From Channallabes apus (lineage: Eukaryota > Chordata > Actinopteri > Siluriformes > Clariidae), in assembly GCA_030522415.1 (NCBI GenBank), contig CM060131.1:12881703-12945702 (forward strand): a DNA stretch of 64,000 nucleotides, given 5' to 3'. The position numbers and the translations under genes are program-made. Under the pieces are notes generated by a model, which saw nothing but the letters and a program-made list of their open reading frames with translations, was not told where the DNA came from and did no database searches. This document shows, one piece after another, positions 1 to 13,317 of this stretch. Position 1 is the first letter of the stretch. The number at the start of each line of letters is the position of its first letter.

Positions 1-371
1 GGTAGCAATTGTGCAAAATGTATTAGTATGCTGAAGCATTAAGCGTTCATTTTACTGGAAGTATGTGGCTGAACCCAATGACTAAAAAATATACCCCACA
101 CCAGTTCCAGCATGACTGCACATAAACAATGCTCCACTGGGCACACAGCAGAGGCAGAGCACCTTAACTCACCGGCCAGCAACAGGTTCTCACCTACTGT
201 ACCATCCTGGTGTCAATGGTGCTCTATAAAAAAACAGACCAAAGCCATACTGAGTACATCGTAGAATGTTTTGGGAGTAAGACTCAAAGTTCATCTTTTC
301 TACATTTTCCTCCACAGACTCAGGAGACACTCCTACCCAGGATCATCCAACGAGACATGCCACACCACCTC
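1..371. other. Non-coding, nothing recognised
   Basis: Unique-looking sequence. A pyrimidine tract ending in AG near 305-317 resembles a 3' splice site, but no coding exon follows and a Tc1 relic starts soon after. No gene is supported. Confidence 0.5.
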
Positions 372-611
372 CTCATTGTTGTATTCCTCAATCCATCCTT
401 ATACCATTTTTGCATTTTGGCAGGGCACATTTTTATTCTTATAACACAACAACTTTATACAAAAAAAAAAAAAAAACGAACAAAAAAAGAAAAACACATT
501 TTTACTTGCTGCCTAATCTATCCCACACACTTCCAGGTACAACTTTAATGAGATAATCAATGTTATTCACTTCAACTCTCAGTGTTCATAATGTTGTGGC
601 TGATCATTGTA
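372..611 (-). mobile_element. Tc1-like transposon relic, internally deleted
   Basis: The stretch reads like the antisense of a common fish Tc1-like transposase: a block ending in GGCAGGGCACAT, then an A-rich interruption at about 461-490, then TTTACTTGCTGCCTAATCTA and an inverted-repeat end reading ATAATGTTGTGGCTGATCAT up to a TA at 610-611. Most of the transposase body is missing. The family assignment is from memory of fish Tc1-like repeats; the degraded state is seen directly. Confidence 0.65.
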
Positions 612-681
612 CAGTTTATACAGTATGTAATATACAAATGATATATATATATATATATTGTACATTTATATGGTATATGGT

Positions 682-1707
<1,026 letters not shown>

Positions 1708-2040
1708 TACACTGATCATTCATAACACTAACACCACCACTAGGTGAACTGAACAACACTGAGCACCATCAGAATCATGAGCACCCAATGCTTACCCATG
1801 CCTTTGGGGACCAAGGGCTAGTCCACTCAGTTTAATCCCATAGAAAGCTAATGTAGCACAAACCCAGTCCATCCCAGCTCACCACAGCACATTGGATCCA
1901 GTAGGCAAAGATCCCAACGCTGCCAATCTGGCTTCCAAGCTCCCCAGCCCAATCCAATCCCATGGGATGCATTGGACAAACAAGTCTGATCCACAGAGTC
2001 TCAAACCCGCAACCTGCAGCACCAGCAAGACTTGCTGTCA
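1708..2040 (-). mobile_element. Tc1-derived non-autonomous repeat, copy 1
   Basis: It begins TACACTGATCATTCATAAC, which is the outer end of a Tc1-like inverted repeat. It continues into a block that is the reverse complement of the repeats at 16512-16790 and 60700-61010; all three share the GGATCTGGAGAGTTTG-type segment and the CTTTGCCTGCTGG segment. No transposase frame survives. It is probably a deletion derivative of a Tc1-like element. Confidence 0.6.
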
Positions 2041-2184
2041 ACTCACTCTTTCTCATTGTGGCCTCACCAACCTTTTCCTGCTTCCATCTTGTCCTACAGT
2101 AGCTTTGGACAATTACTGTATGTTGTCAGTTGAGCCACTGTTTGTTGAGCAAAACGGTCTAAACAATGGTCAGAAAGGACAGAA

Positions 2185-2680
2185 AGTTTGTGCAAGGGGT
2201 CTCTAATAATGCTGCCTGCTCTGTGGTGCAGATGTTCAAAGGCTGATAGTTGGTACCAGTGATGTGCTGGGAGATCCCATTCTTTGCAGGGCTTTTAATT
2301 TGTGATACCATGTAGCTGCGATACCAGATGGTGATAGAGTTGGTCAGGATGCTCTCAATTGTAAAATAATAAAAGCTCTCTAGTATCTGGGGAGATCAAT
2401 TAATTTTCGTCAGTCTACTTAGGAAGTAAAGATGCTGTAGCGAAGAGTTATGGTGCCAGGACAGATTCTCGGTGATACAGTATGGACACCTATGAACTTG
2501 AAGCATGGGACATTTTCCACTTCAATTCCATTGATATAGATGGTAGATATAGTGTCTGCAGATTTTTGTTTTCTGGAAATCCACAATGAGCTTTTGATTT
2601 TCTTGGGGTTCAGGGTGAGGTTGTTGGAGGAGCACCATGCTGATAGGTGCTCTTAATCCCTACTAGCTACGGTGGTTTCT
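2185..2680 (-). mobile_element. LINE reverse-transcriptase C-terminal relic
   Basis: The minus strand translates, with stops and frameshifts, into a segment resembling the region after the catalytic RT motifs of fish L2/CR1-group LINEs. It includes an NNLTLNPKKIKSSLW-like stretch, then FKFIGVHT, then a distal ESILTNSITIWY-like stretch. It lacks the N-terminal RT, the endonuclease and a clear 3' tail, so it is a dead fragment. The clade is an inference. Confidence 0.6.
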
Positions 2681-2689
2681 CCAACTCAG

Positions 2690-3700
2690 CAAAATTTCAA
2701 CTGGGTAATGATACAAACTCAGGGATTTATCATGACCCACGCAGTGCACACCGAGGCAGAATTGGGAGTGAATATGACCTAGACGGAGTGTGATTGAATA
2801 TTAGATCACAGTGAGATGGAAAGGCAGAGATCTACCCAGAATGAAGATCCTGTTTATGTGATGTAAAAAGAGCGAAGCTGCTCTGGCTCATCAGTTACAA
2901 ACGTTTGACGGCAGCATTTCAGCTCGAAGTCACCGCACTTCAGTAATTACACCCTGACGTGCGCGCAGGCACTAAATTGATGAGATAATTGTAAAATAGT
3001 CGGGTTGTGTTATCAAATTACTTCTAGGGAGAGTTTTCAGGCGTGGAGGCGGCACCAAGTGTTCAAAGACACTGGCTATTTGTAAAAAGCTAGGAATCAG
3101 TTGACGGATAGCTGGAATTAGGCGGCCTTGGGAATGGCCTAAATAAGAGTTATTTATTTATTTATTTAGTTAGTTAATTCGTTACTGTAAGTGGTACTTG
3201 CAAAAAAAAATATATATATATTTTTTTAAAAAGCGCTTAACTCTCACTTCACATGTTACTCTGCTTGACAGCTTTGCGAGACATGCTATCATAGCGGTTC
3301 TTGTTTTGACAGAAACCTGTATCTGAATCTGTTTTGAGCGTTGATTATTCAAAATGCCACTCTCATTAGTTTCCACCTGGCCTTAATCACTGCCAGGAAA
3401 GTGTGAGTTTTGACAGAAAAGCTGAGTGAGCCGGAGCGGCGGTTTATTTTGCATGTAGCCTGTAAACGCTGGCTTCACTTAACCTTCTTACGGGTCCGAA
3501 TTCCATTTTGTAAACATCACACACTCTACATACAGCTGGTAGAGGTTGTACACACACCGACATCACACATCTGTGTTATTTAGAGACTTTTTTTTTTTTT
3601 TTTCAATGACAGACGGGTCAAAAGACGGCATGTCTGCATGCATATAGTACATTTGGATGTGGTGCTTGCAGGAGAGATACACAATGCCTACACAGCTGCA
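2690..3700. other. Non-coding, nothing recognised
   Basis: No element end, domain or RNA gene was identified. A short (TTTA)n tract lies near 3145-3165 and a T-run near 3588-3603. Confidence 0.45.
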
Positions 3701-3709
3701 TTCATAGCC

Positions 3710-3712
<3 letters not shown>

Positions 3713-3753
<41 letters not shown>

Positions 3754-3847
3754 TTGACGCGTACACGTGTACACACATCGGTCTGCTTGCAGTAGGGGAG
3801 CATGAGTAAACAAGTCTACAAAGATGCATATGTATTTATGCACGCCT

Positions 3848-3898
<51 letters not shown>

Positions 3899-4058
3899 TA
3901 GACAGTGGTAGCCCAGCAATGTGGTAGAAGAGCACATTAACATTCAGCACTACATGTCTGTCCGCCTGTCCTCCCTTCAGAGTAAACACCAGCTGTGAGC
4001 AGGGACAGAAGTGTTGCTGGGGAGAGAAAGAGAGCGCAAGAGAAAGTGAGAGAGAAAG

Positions 4059-4101
<43 letters not shown>

Positions 4102-4143
4102 GGGAGAGAGTGAGAGAGAGAGAGAGAGGGAGAGAGAGAGGGG
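3713..4143. repeat. Microsatellite cluster: (CT)n, (CA)n, (GA)n
   Basis: A (CT)n/(CA)n compound tract lies at 3713-3752, a (CA)n tract at 3853-3895 and a long imperfect (GA)n tract at 4020-4143. The Ser/Leu-rich and Arg/Glu-rich reading frames in this interval are products of these repeats. Confidence 0.97.
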
Positions 4144-4149
4144 AGGGTC

Positions 4150-5090
4150 AGCACAGTATTATGTTTGTTTTTTTCCTCTTTTTTGCCTTTATATCCTTAC
4201 AGATTTTGAGATGGGAATATAATCAATTCGTGAACTTGAATTCACAATGTAGGTCTCCTGGTGTGTTCCTCCAACTCTTCTGCCTGGAAAAAAAAGAAGA
4301 ATTATTTAGTAGAAGCTGGGAGATTTTCTTCTTCTTCTTTTTTTTTTTAAAGAAAAAGTTAGCACTTTGTAAAAAAAATAATAATAATAATAAAAAGTTT
4401 TATTTTTCATGAGAATTATCTCCCATTAATATCATCTCCACCAATTATGAAGTATTTGTATACTCACTAACTGATCCTCTTTCCTTTTTCTTTAAATTAC
4501 TTTCATTCTATTCCTGTTTCCCTGTTTTTCTACTGTTTATTCATCTGCATTTTGTACTTACTGTACAAAGCATGACATCCTGCCATAAACCTGGGCACAG
4601 CATCAGAAACCGGTTTGTACTGTAAATCTTTAACATTTCACAGTCATAACAAAAAAACACATCGTGTCAAATGAGGAACCTCGGGCATTGATATTCTAGG
4701 ATGACTTTGATACTTGGTTGTGGGGTGTCAATAAAGAAAAGTTGTGATAAATGGCGATGGAGCAAGATTTGACAGATTTGTAAGGAAGCTTTTTATTAAT
4801 TTACTTAGGTTTATTTTTTATTTTTTTGCCATTTATATGATCGACTGGTGCTTTGATTGTGCTAAAAAAGATTTCCAGCTTAGAAGATGATGAAAATTCT
4901 CAGTTGCTTTTGTAGTTGTTGCCATGTTCAGTATCATGGGCAACAATACAGCAATTTGGGGTTTGATTAACTTTTCATGCACATTTTTAGAAATGCTTTG
5001 ATCTCAACTGCAACTCAACCCAAACCAAAACCTTGGTAATATAACTTACTGGAAAATGTATGATTTTTAATCCTTGTTCTAATTTATAAA
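4150..5090. other. Non-coding, AT-rich, nothing recognised
   Basis: T-rich and A-rich runs and an (ATA)n tract at 4377-4393. No gene or element end is visible. Confidence 0.5.
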
Positions 5091-5094
5091 TCAG

Positions 5095-5312
5095 TACGAC
5101 AAGCCCCGATGCTGCTGGGCTGCCATTGTTGGACCCTCGAGCAAGGTCCTTCACCCTCCCCCGATTGCTCAGATACGATCGGGCTTTGAGCTGGCAACCC
5201 AACCCCATAAAGAACTGCCACAGAAACAACAGGTATAGTGCCGGGGTGGGGTGATTATCCGTCGCCCAAGGTGCCGGATGGCACTTAAATGACCATCTAT
5301 CCATCCATGCAT
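5095..5312 (+). mobile_element. SINE-like relic
   Basis: Contains CTCGAGCAAGGTCCTTCACC and a following CTCAGAT, matching the body of the tRNA-derived SINE at 37570-37785 (TTGAGCAAGGCCCTTAACCC and CTCAGAT). It ends in a short (ATCC)n tract. The tRNA-like head is degraded. Confidence 0.5.
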
Positions 5313-5384
5313 TCTGGTAGATATATATGTAATTTCAGTTTCTTTCCTGGATGGGATTCCAAATCATATCTGAGCAGTTAAGGG

Positions 5385-5497
5385 TGAAGGACCTTTCTCT
5401 ATGACCCAACACTAACTGTACAGCAGCACTGGAGTTCAAACCAGGCACCTTCTGATCAGCAGTCTATCACCTTATCCACCAAGCTACCCCTGCTACC
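5385..5497 (-). mobile_element. tRNA-derived SINE relic
   Basis: Read on the minus strand it starts GGGGTAGCTTGGTGGATAAG and contains GGTTTGAACTCC, which fit the A and B boxes of an RNA polymerase III promoter. Only the tRNA-like head and a short body survive. Confidence 0.6.
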
Positions 5498-5499
5498 AA

Positions 5500-6675
5500 A
5501 AACTGTATATCAGCAGCATTGTTCATCGCAAATATGACTCAAAAACGGACTTTTAATTCTATAAAAGTGTAATTAGTTTACTTATCATTTTCTCTGAAAC
5601 ACATAACAGTCAGGAGCTGGAATTTTCCAACATCCAAGGACTTCTTGATGGCATCTAGAGTTCATATAATTTATCATGATCTCTCTGTGCTTGGTTGGTT
5701 TCCTCTGGTCTCTGCTGGCAGTCAAAATCCTCTTCACTTACTGTATGTGAAATCATAAGTCATTATGATCTACAAATATTCACTGTCTGTAAATAAACAC
5801 TACTGTATAACCTACTCCTTATACCATCTGTCCTTCTCAACCAGTCATCCCGGCATCTTAAAATTGTAATTGCTTTTGCACTACCCTAGACCCTAACTGT
5901 GTGGTCACCACAGTCTTTTTTTTTTTTTTTTGTCTTTTAAAAATACAAAAATTATAAAACAGTTTAATGCACATGACAGATTTTAGAACAAATTACACAA
6001 CACATGCTTGCACCACAACACTTATCAGCATTTTGTTTATTTTTTTTGCACCACATTTTTGACTGTGAAAAAAAATAACCCTTATGCTTTCCATCAAAAA
6101 CAAAATCAGGAATAGGACTCATTAAAACAGGGCTACTGCAAGCATAGCAATTTTCCATCATATGGCTGTCAGTATGACAGGAGGATTATTATATTGCCGT
6201 AATCTGTGCCATTTTCACACACATTGGGACTAGAGTATGTCCTGCCCTCGGATTCACCCCTGACAAATGAAACGCCTACGTTCAGACAAAGAGCGTATAG
6301 AAGCTTTCTATCTCTGATGGTTTACATCCTGTCTTCTGGTCACTCATTAATTCCATGGCCCATCCTCCATCACCCCCGTCCTCACTTTGGAGTGATATGT
6401 GTGTGCGCATGTGTGTGTGTGTCTGGGGGTGTACTCGGGCGCTTGGCTGGACCGATTGATGTGTGCTGTTGATGGCCTCATGAGGTTCATCACAGACAAG
6501 TTAATCCGGGTGCTGCAGGACGAGGCCACAGGGACATTAATAACGCACATGAGGAAAGCAGGACTGTGTTGACCCTTTTAAAGTCAGCATAAATAGCTGT
6601 TAGGAAAAAAAACACCATCATGTATTTGGGGAATAATAACATACTTTCAACAAACTATTTCTGTACATTTAAATA
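5500..6675. other. Non-coding, nothing recognised
   Basis: Unique-looking sequence with a T-run at about 5915-5931 and a short (GT)n at 6410-6422. No gene supported. Confidence 0.45.
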
Positions 6676-7196
6676 TACAGTGGCACACTGGAATACAAAT
6701 TTAATCCTTTCCGGAGGCGAGTTCTCAAGGCTAAATTTCATATTTGTAAAAAGCATTTTCCCATAAGAAATAAAGTAAATGCAGATAATATGCTCCAACC
6801 ACCCAAAATATTACAAATATTACCAACACTATAATCATATAGTTGCATTTAAAAGGCATTTAGAAAAAAACATAAAATACGACATAAATGCATATTAATC
6901 CTCACTTAACCCCTTGCCAGCTACTGCTTTAAGAACTAAACTGAATGTGGCTCTCTTTTCTTCTTGCTACCATCCTTGCTAACATTCTTGAGACCCATGG
7001 TGCTACTGTAGGTCTTCACTAAATCTTGCACAAAATGCAAAAACCCCACAAAAATATGTCAATTGTTTTGAACAGCTCCCAGATGTACACGTAACTTAGT
7101 CAGTGTTAGGTTCGGTTTGGTTTGTTTGCTCGTATGCTGAAAATGCTTCGTACCGTATGCCGAGACAAAGTCTTAATTCGTACGCTAAGGTACCAT
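6676..7196. mobile_element. MITE-like element with short terminal inverted repeats
   Basis: The left end TACAGTGGCACACTGGAATA is an imperfect inverse of the right end, which reads TTCGTACGCTAAGGTACCAT. The subterminal motif (AAGGCTAAATTTCATATTTG, then CCCATAAGAAATAA) also recurs inverted near 7110-7170. There is no open frame. The size (about 520 bp) and structure fit a non-autonomous DNA transposon; the superfamily is not assigned. Confidence 0.6.
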
Positions 7197-7282
7197 TAAA
7201 ATAAGTTGACTTCTATTCAGTGGGTAAAAAATATGTTCACAGTTTTATGGCCGTAATGAAGAAAATCTTTTTTTTCCCCAAA

Positions 7283-7747
7283 AATGCAAGGGGCGTTCAT
7301 GTCAAACTGGGACTTGTGATGAATGAAGGCATAAAACCTGTTGGCATTTACAGAAGAGTTCAGTACGGCGACGAGACGCTCAGCCATCCAAGTGGAAATC
7401 CTTCTCCTTAAAAATCAACGCATCTGTCTTGTGGAGCTGTACGGACAAGCATTCACGATCACCTGCATTTCTGGAAGGTCAGTGCACATTAAGTACCGAG
7501 AGAGCTCTCCGCCTTCAACTGGCACATTGAGTTAAAGGAATGTTTTGACTGAGGAGGCCAGGCAGTCTGATCCTGTCCTCTGCGTTCTGAGGAAACTTCC
7601 TACTTTGATGGCATTCAAGCAGTAGTGAAGCTCTGGGATAAGTGCAGTAGTGTTGAAAGGGATTATATAAGGAAATAAAGCTATTTTTTTCTCGAGCTAT
7701 ATTCTGTACGTTGAATAATCCTGGTTTGAGCCGAACACCCCTTGTAG
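7283..7747 (+). mobile_element. Mariner-like element, internally deleted
   Basis: The left end (GGGGCGTTCATGTCAAACTG) pairs with the right end (GGTTTGAGCCGAACACCCCT) as a terminal inverted repeat of about 25 bp. The frame after the left end encodes a peptide containing YGDETLS, like the N-terminal helix-turn-helix of mariner-family transposases. The distal part (TTTGATGGCATTCAAGCA) resembles the transposase 3' region. The catalytic middle is absent, so it cannot move itself. Other scraps of the family lie at 26318-26610, 28150-28388 and 57415-57790. Confidence 0.6.
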
Positions 7748-7749
7748 AC

Positions 7750-8692
7750 TTGAATTGAAAAAGTTACAGTTTTTTTGTCCTATTATTAAATCTGGTATTC
7801 TGAAGAAGCACAGCATGAATCCAGCATCGTGAACACATACACAAATTAGAAATGTAAAGCCTTATTTGGATTGGTTTAGTTAATTGTTAATAGTAGTTAC
7901 TTTTTTTTGTGATAAAACTGAGAACAGTTATTGAAAGCAAGGAATTGAACTCAGGAGAAGTGAGATTCTAGTGGGTTGTTTTTCCTATGAACCCAGGTGT
8001 TTGCGTCAATTGCTCACATAATCATTCGCCAATTACAACATGGTGTCCGAGTCATACGAAAATTGATAGAGTTGAGAGACACTGCTGACTCATTTTTCTT
8101 ACTCTCAGTTTGGGGCTAAAAAAAGGTTCCAGCAACAATTTGAATGTACAATAAAACATTAATAAACTACACGAGAAGCATCCTTTTTCATTTCGTGACT
8201 CAGAAAGTGTTTAATAAGTTAGGGAGGTTCAGACTAAGCTGAACAGAAGACCACTGAGGTGGGCAAAGAAAGGAGATAATTTGTTCTCTTATTTTCATAG
8301 AGAACAGCAGTGGAAAAACACAGATATTGCCAGTCTAGATGGAAATTAAAAACATTGTCATAGGGGCAAATAAAACAGGAAATATAAAATGACCCATAAA
8401 ATAGAAAATTACCCCAGGACCTCATGTACGTTTACATTTATGCTGTTGATTAAAATTGTGCAGCCTTACAGTATATGCTAAGTTCAGTGCCCAACCTAAA
8501 AGTTTCTTTATTAGACCCTTTACATATACACGAAAAACTGTTTCAGAAGACTTTCAGAATAACAGCTTGGATCAAGCAAATAAAAAAAAACAATTAAGAT
8601 GATTGCTGTAATTACTGGAATTGGGTTAATAATTGTTCTCTACATTATTCAAGCCTGGAAGAAATGCTTGGTTAAGCTGCATTGTAAAAACA

Positions 8693-8734
<42 letters not shown>

Positions 8735-8760
8735 GTAAGAGCTTTTTCAGTCACACAATA
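7750..8760. other. Non-coding, with an (AAT)n tract
   Basis: No gene seen. A (TAA)n microsatellite lies at 8694-8733. Confidence 0.5.
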
Positions 8761-8764
8761 TGAT

Positions 8765-9130
8765 GAGAACTTACGGGATTGGGACTAAACAGCTGTGTAG
8801 CAAGAATTACTGACAAAAATGTCTTCAGTTTGCTAAGGATGAATGACAAAAAAGTGGGGTCCAATTTTGACCATATTCTAGAGCAACAGGTACATTAGGG
8901 TAAAAACTGAAGCGATGTACTGTACCTATTATGCATAATGCACACTGTATACAAGCCTCTGGAGTGAGTGTTATGATCTGGGGTTGCTTCACTTGGTCAG
9001 GTCTAGACTCAGCAATGCTACAGTATGTGGCACTAAATTGAAGTCAGCTGAACACCTGAATGCAGCCTACTGAATGAAGTTATCCCAATTAAGCAGATTA
9101 GTTTTTTTTTGACGGCACAGGCATATTTCA
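8765..9130 (+). mobile_element. Tc1-like transposase relic (sense strand)
   Basis: Degraded but collinear with the middle of a fish Tc1-like transposase gene. It runs from GGGACTAAACAGCTGTGT, through a segment ending in TGATCTGGGGTTGCTTCACT (the region between the first and second catalytic aspartates), to GGCACAGGCATATTTCAAGA. Stops and indels are throughout. The GGGACTAAACAGCTGTG start recurs inverted at 53788-53806. Confidence 0.6.
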
Positions 9131-9796
9131 AGACAACAGTGAAATACATTAGCATGTACATTGCATTACATATACATTATATTCTATATGGTATGTACTG
9201 TACTGTATACAAGATGGTCCAAAAAATCATCCATCTGCATTTTGTTTATTTAACGTCCATGTGGTTTCGAATCTTACAACAGAAGACTGAACAGAAACAG
9301 ACTTACTGTAACACTATTCACGATTCTTTTTCCTTTGGGTCATGTCCCAGAACAATCATTGCACTAAATGAGGAAATCATCTTTGCATATAACAACATTT
9401 TTGTGTTTGGCATTTGTGCACATTAAACAGTAAATAGGAACTAATTCAAGACAGGAGTTAAAGTTGTGCTTGAGAAACTGACAAAGCAGTATAGAATCTA
9501 CAGACAATGCTCTGCTGTCTCTATCTCACTTCCTATTGTGAACACATGCTTATTCTTACTTACATACTGTGCATCACTGAATTGCTTAATTCATCTTATT
9601 AAGTGTTCTGACAAAATATTAAATAAAAAGGCCCGCTGATGTTTAAGTTTAACAAAACTTAATTAAAACGGTGTATAAGAAGCTATCTAAAATATAATGA
9701 AATGAACTGTTTTTGGCAATAGTAGTGGTGAATTTGCATCTAATGAACTGTAATATACAGCACTGTGGTGTGCAACTCAATTCATGATTCCCAAGT

Positions 9797-9827
<31 letters not shown>

Positions 9828-10985
9828 AAGATTTGAAATGATCAATTTTTAGTTTTTTAATCAGTTTTCTTTTATCACAGATTGGACTTTGTCTCTCAAA
9901 TCTGGCAGCCCCGGTATAGTAGTCAAGAGTCCTTATGTCTGATTCTTGGATGCTGGCTTTTGGATAAATTTAAATTTTTTTCATGAAGCTGAATTTCTAG
10001 ATAAAATTTTTTGTTATGAAAAACATTTCACATTAAACACATCATGGCAGCGAGTTGCCTTAAAAACAACAGGTTTAATAGCAGGTGATTTGATATTAAA
10101 AAAAAAATAACGCTGAAAGGATTACGGGTGTGAATCATTAGCAGCCAGTCTGTTCATTTGTAATGATTCAAGCCATATTTGAGGATAAAGAGTGAAAAAC
10201 ACTGTAGATTTCTTTGCTTTAAGAAGTAAAGGGAAGAGAGTAGAATGGGGTAGTCAATATTTCATGGGTAAGATGATGGGCAAGATGAGACGAACATTTT
10301 AAGAGATTATGTTTTTGATAGAAATTATGCCTCTATGTCTTTAGAGAACAATTTGATTTTACAGCATGATCCCCGCCCACAAACACACCTCCTCCTCCTT
10401 TCTCCATCTTCGTCCCCTCTCACTACCCATCATCAGGGATAGAAGGATTTTGACATGCAATATATGTTCGCTCTTTCCCTGAGAACTAATGGCATTCTCT
10501 TCTCCACTCGGCAAGGTTGGATTGATCCACAAGGTGACACTGAGTATAAAAGCTGTCAATAAGGGGACAGAGTCATCACGCACTGAGAATACTGAGTGGC
10601 TGCTATAATTTCAACGCAGCTGCTCCTCGTGGGACAGATCAGGGACATGTCAGCTCACTCTGCACCTGTCTGAGAAGCAGTTTATACATGGCAGAATGCC
10701 TGCTAAAAACACAAATGTGTCTGACCTTATTCTTACAAGGTTCTGTTTGGGTTTGGGTAAAGGGGGGTTTGAGATATAGGCAGAAGTGCTGAAACGATTT
10801 ACTCCACTAAGAGAGCTACAGCATTTACTCAACATAAAGTCAATTCAAGATTTTTTTAGGATAAATATCAAATCAATTACTAATTTTAGGTAATGATGGT
10901 AAATAAAGCCTTTATTTAAATTTTTTCTTTGCATATTGAAGCATAGCTGGGCACAGACATGATACAGCACTCCTGAAGAAGAAGA
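9131..10985. other. Non-coding, nothing recognised
   Basis: Contains two overlapping TACTGTA heptamers (9196-9202 and 9201-9207) and a short (AT)n at 9808-9826. The stretch at 10360-10640 is less AT-rich and free of obvious repeats; I cannot assign it. Confidence 0.45.
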
Positions 10986-10989
10986 AAGA

Positions 10990-11105
10990 GTTAAAGGCCA
11001 TGCTCAAGGGCCCAACAATGGCAACCTGGTGGAGCTGGGGCTGGAACCACCTACCAGCCAATCTGTAACTCAGTGTTTAACCATCTGCACTAGTTAGCCC
11101 TCTAG
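10990..11105 (-). mobile_element. SINE relic (second SINE family)
   Basis: Contains TGCTCAAGGGCCCAACAATG and a degraded tRNA-like head in the same order as the minus-strand SINE at 32738-32900. It is truncated and strongly diverged. Confidence 0.45.
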
Positions 11106-11167
11106 TGGCTCTTTAACCAAGTAGTTAAGGAACATTTGAAAATATTATCTAAATAACATCATCTTTA

Positions 11168-11342
11168 TTCATTCATTCATTCATTCATTTTCTATACCAC
11201 TTAATCTTGTGTTCAGGGTCGCGGGGGACCTGGAGCCTATCACAGGAGACTTCGGGCACTAGGCGGGGTACACCTTGGACAGGGTGCCAATCCATCGCAG
11301 GGCACACACACATACAGTACACACACTCACACACCCATAATC
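11168..11342 (-). mobile_element. (ATTC)-tailed tRNA-derived SINE, 3' half only
   Basis: Starts with an (ATTC)n tail and CATTTTCTATACCACTTAAT, then the GGTCGCGGGGGACCTGGAGC segment, and stops within the CA-rich middle. The tRNA-like head is missing, as expected from incomplete reverse transcription. Confidence 0.85.
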
Positions 11343-11344
11343 TC

Positions 11345-12420
11345 TTAAATGCTAGCTAGCATAATAATACCTCTAGTTGGATGTATTATTAAAAGTCTAG
11401 CTGTGATTCTTAAAAATTCAACCTATGACTTTTCCTGTATATAATTATAATGCACAAAGAAATGTATTCACCTTAATTCATGTAGTTGTTTTTTGCCTTT
11501 ATTTATTTAATTATTTATTTATTTGTCCTTGGATGGTCATCAGTGACAGTGGTTAGGAAAAACTTCCCTAGACTACTTGAGAATGAAATATTCATGGGAC
11601 TCAAAAGAAAATCCATCATTCTGGCTGACACTGGATAGTGCGATTATAAATCATTACAACATATTGGTGTAGAAGAGAAAAGATAAACTTTACCGAGCGT
11701 GTTTGGTGTAACAGCATATTGAAAAAAATAAGTCTTGGGATTACTGGCAATGCAAGGAGTTGGTAGGAAGGTGAGTCTTTAGGAAATCTGAAAGAAATTA
11801 ATTCCATCTTATTTTTTTTTAAATCCTGTGTAGTAATTGATCAAACCTATTTGTATAAGAACGTGCATGTCATCAGTTATGCTAAATTTTATCTGTGCAG
11901 AAGAACTCATTTAAATGTAAAATGTGCAAAAAAAAAGACAAGCTATATTTCATTTTCATTTATGTAAAGTTCAGCTGCATGTTTTGTTGGTTCCGGCTCC
12001 ACACCAGTTCCACGGTTTGCAAAGAACATATGGCAGTTTCTCTCCATGAACACTTGATGAGAAAGAACCTGCTTGATGTGTGACTCCTATAATCAGCTAG
12101 CCATATTAAAATGTTGCCATTTTCCACTGAGCTCCTCATTAGTAATAATTGAAAGTCAGTACATAGAGCATGGCTTACATCAAAACAACTCCATTACCTC
12201 TCACCTTGAACGCCAGTCCCTTATCAGTGAAAAAGTCCCTGATAACGAGAGTGCAATCGCATACTATTGTGACGCTCGTTTCAATGGAATTTTAATCGCA
12301 ACCTTATTATTTGTGCTCGCTCACTGGAATAATCATCACCTTTTGACAGTGCAGTGTCACGGTGAATCATCTGTACAGGCGACACTTGTAGTAGGTTATC
12401 AGCTGTCAGTGGTGTACACC
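11345..12420. other. Non-coding, nothing recognised
   Basis: Open frames here have no recognisable domain and are consistent with chance. No repeat family was identified. Confidence 0.45.
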
Positions 12421-12421
12421 T

Positions 12422-12457
12422 GGGGGGGAAGGGGGGGGGTGGTTGGGGGATTGGGGG
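12422..12457 (+). other. G-quadruplex-prone tract
   Basis: Four runs of five to nine guanines at 12422-12428, 12431-12439, 12445-12449 and 12453-12457, separated by loops of 2 to 5 bases. This fits the classical four-run G-quadruplex rule in otherwise AT-rich sequence. Confidence 0.75.
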
Positions 12458-12589
12458 ATGGTATGAACCTACCTGGAATATTGCGCACATTTTTTTTTTG
12501 GGTTCCCTTAAATCAACACAGTGTCAAAAACAGACATACATCACACTTAATGTTTTAAGTTGAATGTCCCTTAGCATGTGTCACTCTTT

Positions 12590-13010
12590 GCAGAGGCTTT
12601 TGGCAGCCGTCAAAGCTTTTGCCAGAAAGATTGGACCACACTTCTTGGCAGAATTAGTAGTGTTCAATTAAATTTGTTTGTGTCCTGACACAGACTCGAC
12701 TTGTAAGCATGGAGCACAAGATTTTTAATCAGGTTGGATTTAAATGACTGATGATATGTTTGGGGTCACTGGTGTGAAGGTCAGGTTTTGATGTCATTCT
12801 GAAGAATTCTGAGGTACTCCACCTTTTTTCATTGTTTTGTTCACTTAATTCAATTCCCCAGTTCTGCTCTCAGTGAAACAGACACTTGATGTTCCGACCA
12901 CCATGATTTTCAGTTGGTGCAGTGTTCTTGGGGTTGAATGCTCCTCTAAACATACCTCTGGTTAAAACTGTCCAACAGGAGGCTTTTCCTTTGTCCCTGT
13001 GATCAATCGC
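12590..13010 (-). mobile_element. Tc1-like transposase relic (antisense)
   Basis: Reads as a decayed antisense Tc1-like transposase. Segments such as GACCACCATGATTTTCAGTT and GTTCTTGGGGTTGAATGCTC match the order of the DDE region of this family. No open frame remains. Weak similarity may continue to about 13290. Confidence 0.55.
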
Positions 13011-13317
13011 AATTGATCCAATCAATTGGATTTTGGTTTTGGAGCAGAGCTTCTTTCTTGAAAATCAGCCTATCAGTGCATGGTGAGGTAAAATTTATTT
13101 GACTGTGTCAATAACACTGCTGCTTTTCCAGTTCTTGGCAAATATCCTGTTGTGGTTCCTGGGCTGTTCCGACCTTCTGAACCACTTTCCTTTCACCCGT
13201 GGATGACAGTTTGGATTTTATTTCAGACGATTAGATGTGATTACACCTCCCAATTACAAATACTTATGCACACTTGTTTAAATGAGCCTGGTGAGCCAAT
13301 GTGAATCGTAGATTTAG

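Noticed and set aside
3563..4412. Several 80-110 codon frames, Ser/Leu- or Arg/Glu-rich
   Set aside because: Products of (CT)n, (CA)n and (GA)n repeats.
11170..11200. Short regularly repeated ATTC units as a possible CRISPR-like or satellite array
   Set aside because: They are the 4-bp tails of SINE copies; no spacers and no array.
12073..12558. 161-codon plus-strand frame
   Set aside because: No recognisable domain; runs through the G-rich tract and an adjacent T-run, and base content does not suggest coding.
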